From positions 62,001 to 126,000 of the forward strand of contig JJOH01000015.1 in the NCBI GenBank assembly GCA_000696115.1: a DNA stretch of 64,000 nucleotides, in the 5' to 3' direction. A program made the position numbers and the translations under genes. The notes beneath the pieces are model-generated. The model saw only the letters and a list, made by a program, of their open reading frames with translations, searched no databases and was not told the DNA's origin. This DNA comes from Streptomyces olindensis (GTDB lineage: Bacteria; Actinomycetota; Actinomycetes; Streptomycetales; Streptomycetaceae). Shown here piece after piece: positions 51,435 to 59,410 of this stretch. Positions within the stretch are counted from its first letter, which is position 1; each line of letters starts with the position of its first letter.

Positions 51435-53470
51435 CGGCGCTCCTCCCCCGCGTCCGGGCCCGGGGTGGTGACCGTCGGGGCCCGGTGGACGGCGAGGGCG
51501 GCGCGGACGGCGCTCTCCAGGGCGCCCTCGATCCAGGCGTGCTTGAGGGAGGTGTGCTCGCCGGCGAAGTGCACCGGGCCCTCGGGCCGGGAGACGTCCA
51601 GGTGGAAGCTGGTCATCTGGTGCGCGGTGTAGAGGGCGGCCTCGCCGAAGGCGTACGGGTCGCGGGCCCAGCTCTTGGTGGCGCCGCGGCCGGTGAAGAA
51701 CACCTCGATCCGGCGGCCGTGCAGGGCCTGGAGGTTGCGCAGGGCGTAGACGTAGCGCTCCGGGCCGCGCATGGAGTCCCAGCGGGCGGCGTCGTCGGAC
51801 CAGCAGTACGAGGCGAGGACGACGCCGCCGGTGCTGCCCTCGACCCGGTGCGAGGGGTAGTACATGAACCGGTTGGGGTTGTCGGCCGCGGAGCCGCCGC
51901 CGAAGCAGTGGGTGGCGGGGCGCACGGCCGGGCCGCGCAGCGGCAGGCTGCCGTTCAGCTGCCGCATCTCCTCGGTGACGCCGCTGTCCTTGACGGCGGC
52001 GCCGAGCAGGCCGCTGCCCGCCCCGGCGAACGAGGAGACCTCACCGGTGCCCGGCTCGCCGCCCAGCTGGTAGAACTCGTACAACCCCGGCGCGATGCGG
52101 TCGAGTTCCTCCCGCCAGTCGTCCTCGGTGAACTCCCACCACCGGTGGCTGAACTCCAGCAGCACCTTCGTGGCCTGGTCGTAGTGGGTCTCGATGATCG
52201 CGCGGCGCTTCTTGTACGACATCGAGGGGACGATCTCGACGAAGCGCAGGGCGGAGAACGGGATGGTGACGATCGCCAGGTCCGCCGTCCACAGACGCGG
52301 TGGGGCCTGTGGATCGTCCTCGGCGACGGTCTGCACGGCCACGCCCCAGCGGTCGGGTCCGACGGCGCCGGTACCCTCGGGGTCGGTGTCGCGGCTGGGG
52401 TCGTGGAACTCCAGCCGGATCATGCGGTGCCCGAACCGCACCTCGTCGCGCAGGCCCTCGTACAGGGCGTGCGGCAGGCGCCAGCTGCCGCCGGGTATCT
52501 CCCAGTAGCGGACGCCCGGGTTGATGTCGCTGCGGCTGAGGAAGCTGTGGAAGAACGACAGGTGCAGCCGCGAGGACATGTTCTCCAGGGTTCCGACGGC
52601 CTCGATCGCCTCGTCGCTGAGCCCGGCGTGGTCGCGCAGGAAGCCGCCCATGGAGTAGCCGTCGAAGTCGCGGATGACCCGGGCCCAGCCCTCGACCCAC
52701 TCGTCGAAGGGCTTGTTGACGCGCTTGCCGTCGACGACGTCGGAGTAGTGATCGCGCACGCTCTCCAGCGCGTCGTCGACCATCTTCACCACGGGGGCGC
52801 GGACTTCGTCGTCGGTGAGGTGGAAGCCCTCGTTGATCCGCTCGGGACCGGCGGCGTAGTCGGCGCGCCGCACCTGAGTGCGGTTGGCGCGGATCCAGGA
52901 GTTGCCGCGCTTGTCGGGCTCGCGGAAGTCGGGGCTGTCGTCGCCGTAGGTCCACGTCCGGCCGGTGAAGGACGTGTACGTCACCGGGGGCACGGGGACG
53001 TCGGGGCCGCTGCCGGTGCCCGGGTCCACGTCGACGTTGTAGAACTGGCGGCGGCCGAGACCGAGTTTGTCGACCAGGGCGAGGACGAGCGGGTGGAAGT
53101 CGGGCAGCCGCATGGCGCCGGCCTCGGCGTACTGGGCCGGGTCGTCGAAGGGCTGGTGGTGTTTGGTGGCGCGGAAGGTCTTGATGCGGCCGCCGACCCG
53201 GCTGGCGTTCGCTTCCAGAATGGTGACGTCGTGGCCGGCGTCCTTGAGTAATCGGCCGGCGACCAGGCCGGTGATTCCGGCGCCGATGACGAGGATCTTC
53301 TTGCGCGGGTGGTGGGTGGGGCCGAGGCGGCCCGTGTCGATCAGTGTGTGCAGGTAGTGGAGCTTGAGGTCCTCGTCGTCCGGCCCGACGAGAAGGAGTT
53401 CGCGGGCGAGCCGGAGACACGTCTGCCAGCGCGCTCGGGTGGCGGAGTTCTCCCGGGAAGTGTCGGTCAT
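51431..53470 (-). CDS. L-amino-acid oxidase-like flavin monoamine oxidase
   Basis: 679 residues from ATG 53470. FAD binding: ILVIGAGITGLVAGRLLKDA then GGRIKT. EAGAMRLPDFHPLVLAL is the L-amino-acid-oxidase motif whose Arg holds the substrate carboxylate. The C-terminal FAD motif is GPVHFAGEHTSLKHAWIEGA. The length is close to Streptomyces L-glutamate oxidase (about 700), longer than common LAAOs. It would produce a 2-oxo acid, ammonia and hydrogen peroxide. It starts the oxidase-decarboxylase-AidA unit, preceded by an AT-rich 192-bp promoter region. Confidence 0.88.
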   Translation of the reverse strand: MTDTSRENSATRARWQTCLRLARELLLVGPDDEDLKLHYLHTLIDTGRLGPTHHPRKKILVIGAGITGLVAGRLLKDAGHDVTILEANASRVGGRIKTFRATKHHQPFDDPAQYAEAGAMRLPDFHPLVLALVDKLGLGRRQFYNVDVDPGTGSGPDVPVPPVTYTSFTGRTWTYGDDSPDFREPDKRGNSWIRANRTQVRRADYAAGPERINEGFHLTDDEVRAPVVKMVDDALESVRDHYSDVVDGKRVNKPFDEWVEGWARVIRDFDGYSMGGFLRDHAGLSDEAIEAVGTLENMSSRLHLSFFHSFLSRSDINPGVRYWEIPGGSWRLPHALYEGLRDEVRFGHRMIRLEFHDPSRDTDPEGTGAVGPDRWGVAVQTVAEDDPQAPPRLWTADLAIVTIPFSALRFVEIVPSMSYKKRRAIIETHYDQATKVLLEFSHRWWEFTEDDWREELDRIAPGLYEFYQLGGEPGTGEVSSFAGAGSGLLGAAVKDSGVTEEMRQLNGSLPLRGPAVRPATHCFGGGSAADNPNRFMYYPSHRVEGSTGGVVLASYCWSDDAARWDSMRGPERYVYALRNLQALHGRRIEVFFTGRGATKSWARDPYAFGEAALYTAHQMTSFHLDVSRPEGPVHFAGEHTSLKHAWIEGALESAVRAALAVHRAPTVTTPGPDAGEERR

Positions 53471-53662
53471 AGCTTGCGATCGTAGATATGGAAAAACGGT
53501 TCCGCGGTTTCCCGGAGCACAAAGTCCGGAAAATGCCGATCGCACAGCTTGGCGGAATTTTAACTTGTTCGCATTTCTTTTCGAGAACGGGCGTGGTTCG
53601 GCAGAGGCGGAAAGGGGCGGAAGGGAAATGGAATGCCTCGGACCGGGAATTCACTTTCGGAA
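53471..53662. promoter_or_regulatory. AT-rich region with imperfect palindrome before the oxidase gene
   Basis: 192 bp, clearly richer in A and T than the neighbours. TTTCCCGGA (53508-53516) and TCCGGAAA (53525-53532) form an imperfect palindrome about 40 bp before ATG 53470, a likely operator. A second short palindrome with GAATT arms (near 53648-53662) lies at the far end. It suggests a separate promoter for the last three genes of the run. Confidence 0.4.
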
Positions 53663-54682
53663 TTACGGCATCCTGATGGGTGGCGGCAGGAGCCTCCGGG
53701 CGGGGGCCGGCCGCCACCGGACGGCGCCCGTGCCGTCGCGCACGACGCGGCCGAAGGCCTGGTCGCCGAAGTGGAAGGCGAACGCGTGGGTGCGGGGCCG
53801 GAGCAGTCGGGCCAGGAGGGTTTCGCGGGCCCTGCGGACCGCCTCGGTGTCCGTGTCGGGGCCGGAGGGCCACTCGGGGTGGGTCAGCTGGGCGGGGGTG
53901 TGGAACGCGTCGCCGAAGACCAGGACCTGTCGTCCCCCGGAGGCCGAGACGACGTACGTCGTGTGGCCGGGGCTGTGTCCCGGGGTGACCAGGGCGGTGA
54001 CGCCGGGCCACACCTCGGCGCCGTCCTCGAACCTGTGCAGCACCTTCGACATCGGGACCATGAATCCGTCCCAGGAGGGGGCGCCGACCTCGATCTCGCG
54101 CCGCCAGAACGGCTCCCACTCGGCGGCGGCCACCAGGTAGTCGGCGCGCGGGAACGCCTTGCGGGGCGCCCCGCCGCCGTCCGTGCGGAAGCCCAGCCCG
54201 GTGTGGTCGGTGTGCAGGTGGGTGAAGGCCACCGTGTCGACGGACTCCGGGGGCACCCGGAGGCGGCGCAGCGTGCGCAGCAGCGCGCCCGCGCGGGAGC
54301 TGCCGAGCGCCGGGGACAGCACGTTGCCGCCGAGTCCCGCGTCGATCAGCAGCCGCCGCCCGCCCCGCTCGACGAGCACCCCGCCCGCAGAGGCGGCGAT
54401 CCGGCCGGAGCGGTTCAGCGCCTCGGGGTGCTCGCGCCAGTAGGCGGCGGGCACGGCGGGCAGGAAGCCGGCGGGATCCAGCTCCATGGCGCCGTCGACG
54501 ACGTACGTGAGCCGGGTGTCGCCGACGGTGAAGGTACGGACGGCGGACTGTTCGTTCAGCGCGCCGAAGAGGGAGGCGGCGGGGCGGTCCGTGGTGGCGG
54601 ACGCGGTGGTGGCGGACGCGGTGGTGGCCGCCGCGCCGCGCAGGACGGCGCGGCGCGAGGGGAGGTGCGACACGTCTGTCAT
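53663..54682 (-). CDS. Exported MBL-fold metallo-hydrolase
   Basis: 339 residues from ATG 54682. The twin-arginine signal SRRAVLRGA is followed by a low-complexity TASATT repeat. The zinc motif is THLHTDHTG, the next ligand is in TPGHSPGHTTY, and FGDAFH supplies the Asp. It resembles quorum-quenching lactonases and related hydrolases. It could open a lactone or hydrolyse an ester outside the cytoplasm. Gene is 21 bp after the DUF6282 gene. Confidence 0.88.
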   Translation of the reverse strand: MTDVSHLPSRRAVLRGAAATTASATTASATTDRPAASLFGALNEQSAVRTFTVGDTRLTYVVDGAMELDPAGFLPAVPAAYWREHPEALNRSGRIAASAGGVLVERGGRRLLIDAGLGGNVLSPALGSSRAGALLRTLRRLRVPPESVDTVAFTHLHTDHTGLGFRTDGGGAPRKAFPRADYLVAAAEWEPFWRREIEVGAPSWDGFMVPMSKVLHRFEDGAEVWPGVTALVTPGHSPGHTTYVVSASGGRQVLVFGDAFHTPAQLTHPEWPSGPDTDTEAVRRARETLLARLLRPRTHAFAFHFGDQAFGRVVRDGTGAVRWRPAPARRLLPPPIRMP

Positions 54683-54703
54683 GAGCCTTCCTGGTACGGC
54701 CGT

Positions 54704-55561
54704 TCAGAGCGCCAGCAGCGCGGCCGGGTTGAGTGCGGTGACGGCCCGGACCTGCTGAGGAGTCAGGTCCGCTTCCCGGAACCAGCGTTCGCTGGTCGTC
54801 AGCCATGCGGCCGGGTCCGGCTGGTCGGGCTGCCCGAGGTCGGAGCTGAACACCACCCGGGGGTGGGCGCGGACGACGTCCCCCAGGTGCCGGGCGTCGC
54901 GGTGCCCGAGCAGCAGGGTCAGGGCGGTGATCTCGACGTGGACGCCCGGCACGTCGGCGAGTCGGGCGAGGTCGTCGAGGGTGAGGCCGGTCATCGGGTG
55001 CGTGGGGTGGGTCAGCAGCAGCCGGGGCAGCTCCAGGCGGGCCGCCTCCTCGACGACGCGCAGCGTCTCCTCCCGGTCGCAGTGGCCCGTCGCCAGGACG
55101 ACCGGCAGGTCCCGGGCGGCCCGGAGGACCTCGCGCACGGGGCGCCTGAGCCGTCCGCTGTCGTCCGTGACCCGGGCGCCGCGCCAGCGGTCGGGGTCCA
55201 GCCGGGGGTGGAAGGGCTGCCTGCGCAGCCGGGAGGCGTGGGCGGGGCCGACCAGGGTGGGGAGGTGGACGACCAGCCGGGCGGGGCTGTCCTCGCCGTG
55301 GGTGTAGACGGCCTGTTCCACGACCCGGGGGTGCACGCCCCCGGCGAGGTCGTTGAGGACGACGGTGCCGGAGACGGGCAGCCCCTCCTGGCGGGCCTCC
55401 CACGCGCTCGCCGCGGTGCAGCCCAGGTGGCTCTTGATGACCACCCAGCCGTCGATCTCGGCGTAGGCCCGGCCGGCGCCGCCGGTGGTGAGGCGGCGCC
55501 GGTACAGGTCGGGTCCCGCGTGGTAGTGGACGTCCACCACCCGCCGCGCGAGCTCACGCAT
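54704..55561 (-). CDS. DUF6282 amidohydrolase-like protein
   Basis: 285 residues from ATG 55561, overlapping the fusion-gene stop by 8 bp. VVDVHYHAGPDLYRRR has the metal-dependent amidohydrolase HxH pair. IKSHLGCTA gives the Lys/His site on the next strand, LTHPTHPMTG and FSSDLGQPD give later His and Asp ligands. The TIM-barrel hydrolase fold is likely. DUF6282 proteins are found in catabolic clusters; the substrate is unknown. Confidence 0.82.
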   Translation of the reverse strand: MRELARRVVDVHYHAGPDLYRRRLTTGGAGRAYAEIDGWVVIKSHLGCTAASAWEARQEGLPVSGTVVLNDLAGGVHPRVVEQAVYTHGEDSPARLVVHLPTLVGPAHASRLRRQPFHPRLDPDRWRGARVTDDSGRLRRPVREVLRAARDLPVVLATGHCDREETLRVVEEAARLELPRLLLTHPTHPMTGLTLDDLARLADVPGVHVEITALTLLLGHRDARHLGDVVRAHPRVVFSSDLGQPDQPDPAAWLTTSERWFREADLTPQQVRAVTALNPAALLAL

Positions 55562-57365
55562 CGGCGGTCTGCCGGGCCGGGCCCTCCCAGGGGCGGGCGT
55601 AGCCGAACCGCTTGCGGGCCTCGTCCAGGCGCAGCCCGCCGCCCACGGCCTCGGCGATCGCGGTCTCGGTCCGCTCCACGCGCTCGGCGCGGTCGGCGAC
55701 CTCGGCGGCGTGCGCCGCGGGGACGACGAGGACGCCGTTGTCGTCGGCGACGACGACGTCGCCGGGGCGCACGGTCACGTCGCCGACGGTGACGGGCCGG
55801 CCGGTCGCGGCGAGTTCCACCCGGTTCTTGCCGCTGACCATGGTGGCGCCGGTGCTGAACAGCGGGTAGCCGGCGGCGCGGATCTCGTCGATGTCCCGGG
55901 CCGAGCCGTGCACGGCGGTGCCGCGGACGCCGCGGCTGCGGGCCACGGAGGTCAGCAGCGAACCCCAGTTGGTGCAGGTGGTGCTGCCCGCGTTGTCGAC
56001 GACCACGAAGGAGCCGGCGGGCACGTCGTCCAGGTAGTTCGCCGCGTTGCGGAAGCCCTGGCCGTCGCCGCCCACGGGCCGGTAGGTGACGGTGTAGGCC
56101 AGGCCGGCCGTCCGGGCGCCGGGCACCCGGGCGCTCAGGCCCGCGAGCACGCCGCCGACGCCGAGGCTGTCCAGGGCGTCGGAGACGGAGGCGGTGTCCA
56201 GGCGGGCCAGCCGGTCGACGACGTCCTCGGGGACGACGGTGTCCTCCGCCGGGTCGGCCTCCTTACGCCCCAGCCGGTCGGCGACGGCACGCGCCACCTC
56301 GCGGGTGCCCGCCGTGCCGCCCAGGTCGTACGTGACGGTCGTCCGGGCGCGGGCGACGGTCCGCACGGCGTCGCGCAGCTCCTCCCCCGGCACGTCGAAC
56401 CCGAGGTGGTCGAGCATCTGGGCGACGGTGAGGAGCATCGCCATGGGGTTGGCCTTGTCCTGGCCCACCATGCCGGGGGCGCTGCCGTGCACCGGCTCGA
56501 AGTAGCTGCCGTGGTCGCCGATGTTGCCGCTGGGGGCGAGGCCGAGTCCGCCCATGACGCCGGCGCCGAGGTCGGAGAGGATGTCGCCGAACATGTTCTC
56601 GGCGACGAGCACGCCGAACCGTTCGGGCCTGCGGACCATCCACAGGGCGACGGCGTCGACGTTGAGGATCTCGGTCTCGATGTCCGGGTGGTCCCGGGCG
56701 ATCAGCTCCAGGCGCTCGCGCAGCAGGTTGCCGCTGTTGCGGAGCACCATCGGCTTGTCGACGACCGTGAGCAGCCGCTTGCCGTGGGCCTCGGCGTGGG
56801 CGAACCCGAAGCGGAGCAGGCGGTCGATGCCGTGGCGGGTCTGCAGGCGCAGGGTGAGGCTGGTGTCCTCCGGGCCCGAGGCGGCCGCGTTCGGGTGGTG
56901 GCGTACGGCGTTCCAGAGCGGCTCGTCGAGGCCGTGGACGTCGATGCCGGCGTACAGGCCCTCGGTGTTCTCGCGGATGACGGTGAAGTCGAACCGGCCC
57001 TCGTCCAGGTCGGTGACGGGGCGGATGTTGGCGTACAGGCCGAGGCGCTGGCGGAGTTGGAGGACCGGCGAGACGTACGTCAGTCCGGTGCCGCGCAGGG
57101 ACGGGTCGAGTTCGGCCTCCGTCTCGCGCAGGGGCTTGCTGGTGATGGCGCCCAGGAGGCAGGTGTCGGTCTCCTCGAGGAGCTTCCAGGTGCGCTGGGG
57201 GACGGGGTCGCCCTCCTGGCGCCAGCAGTCCCAGCCGATGTCCCCGAGGCGGAAGTCCAGGGGCAGGCCGAGTTTCTCCACGGTGTCGAGGGCGGCGGAG
57301 ACGACCTCCGGGCCGATGCCGTCGCCCGGGAGGACGGCGACGCTCTTCGTCGGGGTCGGCTTCAT
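55554..57365 (-). CDS. Fusion of isocitrate/isopropylmalate-type dehydrogenase and RraA-type aldolase
   Basis: 603 residues from ATG 57365, overlapping the hydrolase-fold gene by an ATGA. Residues 1-355 form a beta-decarboxylating dehydrogenase: VLPGDGIGPEVVSAAL, the catalytic VIRENTEGLYAGID loop, and NMFGDILSDLGAGVMGGLGL near the metal. Residues 370-603 form an RraA/HMG-aldolase domain with GTAVHGSARDIDEIRAAGYP, the pyruvate and magnesium motif. The first half would oxidise and decarboxylate a 2-hydroxy acid; the second would cleave or decarboxylate a 4-hydroxy-2-oxo acid. No stop or frameshift lies between them, so it is a true fusion. Confidence 0.88.
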   Translation of the reverse strand: MKPTPTKSVAVLPGDGIGPEVVSAALDTVEKLGLPLDFRLGDIGWDCWRQEGDPVPQRTWKLLEETDTCLLGAITSKPLRETEAELDPSLRGTGLTYVSPVLQLRQRLGLYANIRPVTDLDEGRFDFTVIRENTEGLYAGIDVHGLDEPLWNAVRHHPNAAASGPEDTSLTLRLQTRHGIDRLLRFGFAHAEAHGKRLLTVVDKPMVLRNSGNLLRERLELIARDHPDIETEILNVDAVALWMVRRPERFGVLVAENMFGDILSDLGAGVMGGLGLAPSGNIGDHGSYFEPVHGSAPGMVGQDKANPMAMLLTVAQMLDHLGFDVPGEELRDAVRTVARARTTVTYDLGGTAGTREVARAVADRLGRKEADPAEDTVVPEDVVDRLARLDTASVSDALDSLGVGGVLAGLSARVPGARTAGLAYTVTYRPVGGDGQGFRNAANYLDDVPAGSFVVVDNAGSTTCTNWGSLLTSVARSRGVRGTAVHGSARDIDEIRAAGYPLFSTGATMVSGKNRVELAATGRPVTVGDVTVRPGDVVVADDNGVLVVPAAHAAEVADRAERVERTETAIAEAVGGGLRLDEARKRFGYARPWEGPARQTADA

Positions 57366-58450
57366 GTCAGTCCCTTCTCCCGCAGGAAGGTCTCGATGAG
57401 TGCGGAGACCTCCGCGGGCTGATCGGTGTGGGGGCGCATGCCGGCGTCGGGGACGACGTGCACCCGGTGGTGCGGGGCGGCGGCGGTGTGCCGCCGGGTG
57501 ACGAGCTGCGAACGCCCGCCGACGAGGTGCAGCAGCGGGCCGGGGTGCGCCTCGACGGCCGGGGTGAGGTCGATGCCGCACAGCAGCCGCAGGCCGCCGT
57601 CGAGCCGTTGGGCCGGGGTGTTACGGGGGGTGGGCTCGGAGGTTGGCCGGTTGGGGGCCTCGGCGGTGGGCCGGCCGGTGGGGCGAGGAGCCGGACGGGA
57701 GGTGGCGACTGCCGCTGAGACCGTCCTGGGCGCGGGCGTGCCCTCTGGCAGGACGCGGTGGTGCAGCAGGGCGAGGGCCGCGTCCGTGTGGCCCGTCGCC
57801 GCCAGGTCGGCGATCTCCGTGAGGCGCTGTTCCAGCAGCGCGTCCGAGCGGGCCGGGCCCGAGACCAGCAGGACGCCGGTCTCGGGGGCGACGTACGGGA
57901 GCAGTCCCTGGGCGACGGCTCCGCCCAGGGCGTTCCCGCACAGCAGGTCGACCGGGCCGAACTCCGGGAGCAGGGCCCGCCAGCGGGCGACGAGGTCGCC
58001 CAGCGTGCGCACGTCCTCGTCCAGCAGCGCGAGCGTGTCGACGACGGTCACCCGAAGCCCGCCCCGCGCCCCGGCCGCCGCCCGCCCGCGGGGACCCGTC
58101 CCGGTCCCGGTGCGGGCTCCGGCCTCTGCCCGGGCCCCGGCGCGGACTCCGGAACCGGCCCCGGCCCGCGCTCCCGGACCGGTACCGCTCCCCCGGCGCA
58201 CCGCGCTCGCGGCACTGGTGACGCCGGCGGCGCGGCCGCCCACGGCAGCGGGAGCCGGGTCCGGCCCGGCCGTTGCCCCCGCCCCCGCGCCCGCGCCCGC
58301 CGCCCCCGTCAGTGTCTCGATGACCGGGGCGAAGAACGCTCCCTCGTCCCAGGTCGGTGTGACGGGGGCGAAGACCAGGGCGTGGGCCGTGCCGGTGGTA
58401 GTCCGGGGGTCGTGGACCACCACCGGCACGGCGGGTCCGGCGTGGGTCAC
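57362..58450 (-). CDS. Alpha/beta-hydrolase-fold protein without Ser nucleophile and with low-complexity inserts
   Basis: 362 residues from GTG 58450, overlapping the aldolase stop. The nucleophile elbow reads CGNALGGAVA, with A174 where Ser is expected. A possible acid lies before it, and the His may be in HRVHVVPDAGMRPH. Residues about 49-130 are almost only Gly, Ala, Arg and Pro, and a second Pro/Thr/Arg-rich insert lies at about 235-280. Both interrupt an otherwise compact fold. It is either inactive or uses a different mechanism. The two inserts look like recent expansions. Confidence 0.65.
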   Translation of the reverse strand: MTHAGPAVPVVVHDPRTTTGTAHALVFAPVTPTWDEGAFFAPVIETLTGAAGAGAGAGATAGPDPAPAAVGGRAAGVTSAASAVRRGSGTGPGARAGAGSGVRAGARAEAGARTGTGTGPRGRAAAGARGGLRVTVVDTLALLDEDVRTLGDLVARWRALLPEFGPVDLLCGNALGGAVAQGLLPYVAPETGVLLVSGPARSDALLEQRLTEIADLAATGHTDAALALLHHRVLPEGTPAPRTVSAAVATSRPAPRPTGRPTAEAPNRPTSEPTPRNTPAQRLDGGLRLLCGIDLTPAVEAHPGPLLHLVGGRSQLVTRRHTAAAPHHRVHVVPDAGMRPHTDQPAEVSALIETFLREKGLT

Positions 58451-59379
58451 CGGACGCCCGCGAGGGTGCGCGCGGTGGCGATGACCTCGCCGTGCCGGCC
58501 CACCAGTTCCTTGCGGTGCTCCACCGGCAGGTCGTACCGGCCCAGCACCAGGTCCGGCAGCGGCAGCGAGGGCCGGCCCTCCGGGACGTTCGCGAGCAGC
58601 AGGTCCGCCAGCTCCAGCACGGGCGCCAGGTTCAGGCGCGCGGCGGCCTCCGGGTCGGTGCGGTCGAGGTGGGCGAGCCACTGCTCGGCGATGAGGTTGC
58701 CCGGGCCCTTGCCCATGCCCTGGATCGAGGAGTCCATCCAGGTCGCGCCGGCGGCCTCGGCGCTGATGGCGTTGGCGAGGGCGAGCCCCAGGTTGTTGTG
58801 GGCGTGCAGCCCGACCGGACGCCCGGTGACCGACTTGGTCAGGGTGGTCAGATGGGCGCTGTCCATCGGGGACAGGCTGCCGTTGGAGTCGGCCAGGTAG
58901 ACGAACTCGGCGCCCGCGTCGGTCGCCGCCGCGGCCACCTCGACCACGTCGCGGCCCGGCCACTGGGTGATCCGGGCGAAGTTGACGCCCACCGTGAAGC
59001 CGATGTCACGGGCCTGGCGGATGTAGTCCAGGCCGGGCTCGTAACCCTTGGCGGGCAGGATGATCCGGACCAGCCGCGCCCCGGCCGCGTACATGGCGGG
59101 CAGGTCGTCGCGGGTGATGTTCTTCGGGTGCAGGATCATCGCGACGTGCCGGGGGCCGATCTCCTGGGCCATCGCGGCGATGTAGTCGTCGTCGCCGCGG
59201 CCGGTGATCCCCAAGTTGGGTATCGGGACCAGCGAGCCCTTGCGGTAGGCGATCTCGACCCAGTCGAAGCCGGCCTCGACGCTCAGTTTGGCGTGCTTGA
59301 GGGCGTAGCCGAGCGGGAAGTCGAAGCCGTTGCGATAACCGCCGTCGCGGAGGGTGACATCGATGTTGACCATACTCAT
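58447..59379 (-). CDS. DRE-TIM-type aldolase/acyltransferase domain protein
   Basis: 310 residues from ATG 59379, with GGAGG 5-6 nt upstream. DVTLRDGGYRNGFDFP is the DRE-TIM signature with its metal Asp. LADSNGSLSPMD is the strand-6 site, and GLHAHNNLGLALANAISAEA supplies the HxH metal pair. Relatives include 4-hydroxy-2-oxovalerate aldolase (DmpG) and HMG-CoA lyase. It would make or break a C-C bond next to an oxo acid. Confidence 0.88.
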   Translation of the reverse strand: MSMVNIDVTLRDGGYRNGFDFPLGYALKHAKLSVEAGFDWVEIAYRKGSLVPIPNLGITGRGDDDYIAAMAQEIGPRHVAMILHPKNITRDDLPAMYAAGARLVRIILPAKGYEPGLDYIRQARDIGFTVGVNFARITQWPGRDVVEVAAAATDAGAEFVYLADSNGSLSPMDSAHLTTLTKSVTGRPVGLHAHNNLGLALANAISAEAAGATWMDSSIQGMGKGPGNLIAEQWLAHLDRTDPEAAARLNLAPVLELADLLLANVPEGRPSLPLPDLVLGRYDLPVEHRKELVGRHGEVIATARTLAGVR

Positions 59380-59410
59380 GGGTCCTCCAGGGGACTGACG
59401 TGAGGGTGTG

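Noticed and set aside
52041..55403. Minus-strand 1120-residue frame
   Set aside because: It runs through the oxidase, MBL and DUF6282 genes in a different frame; Arg/Pro/Gly-rich without domains.
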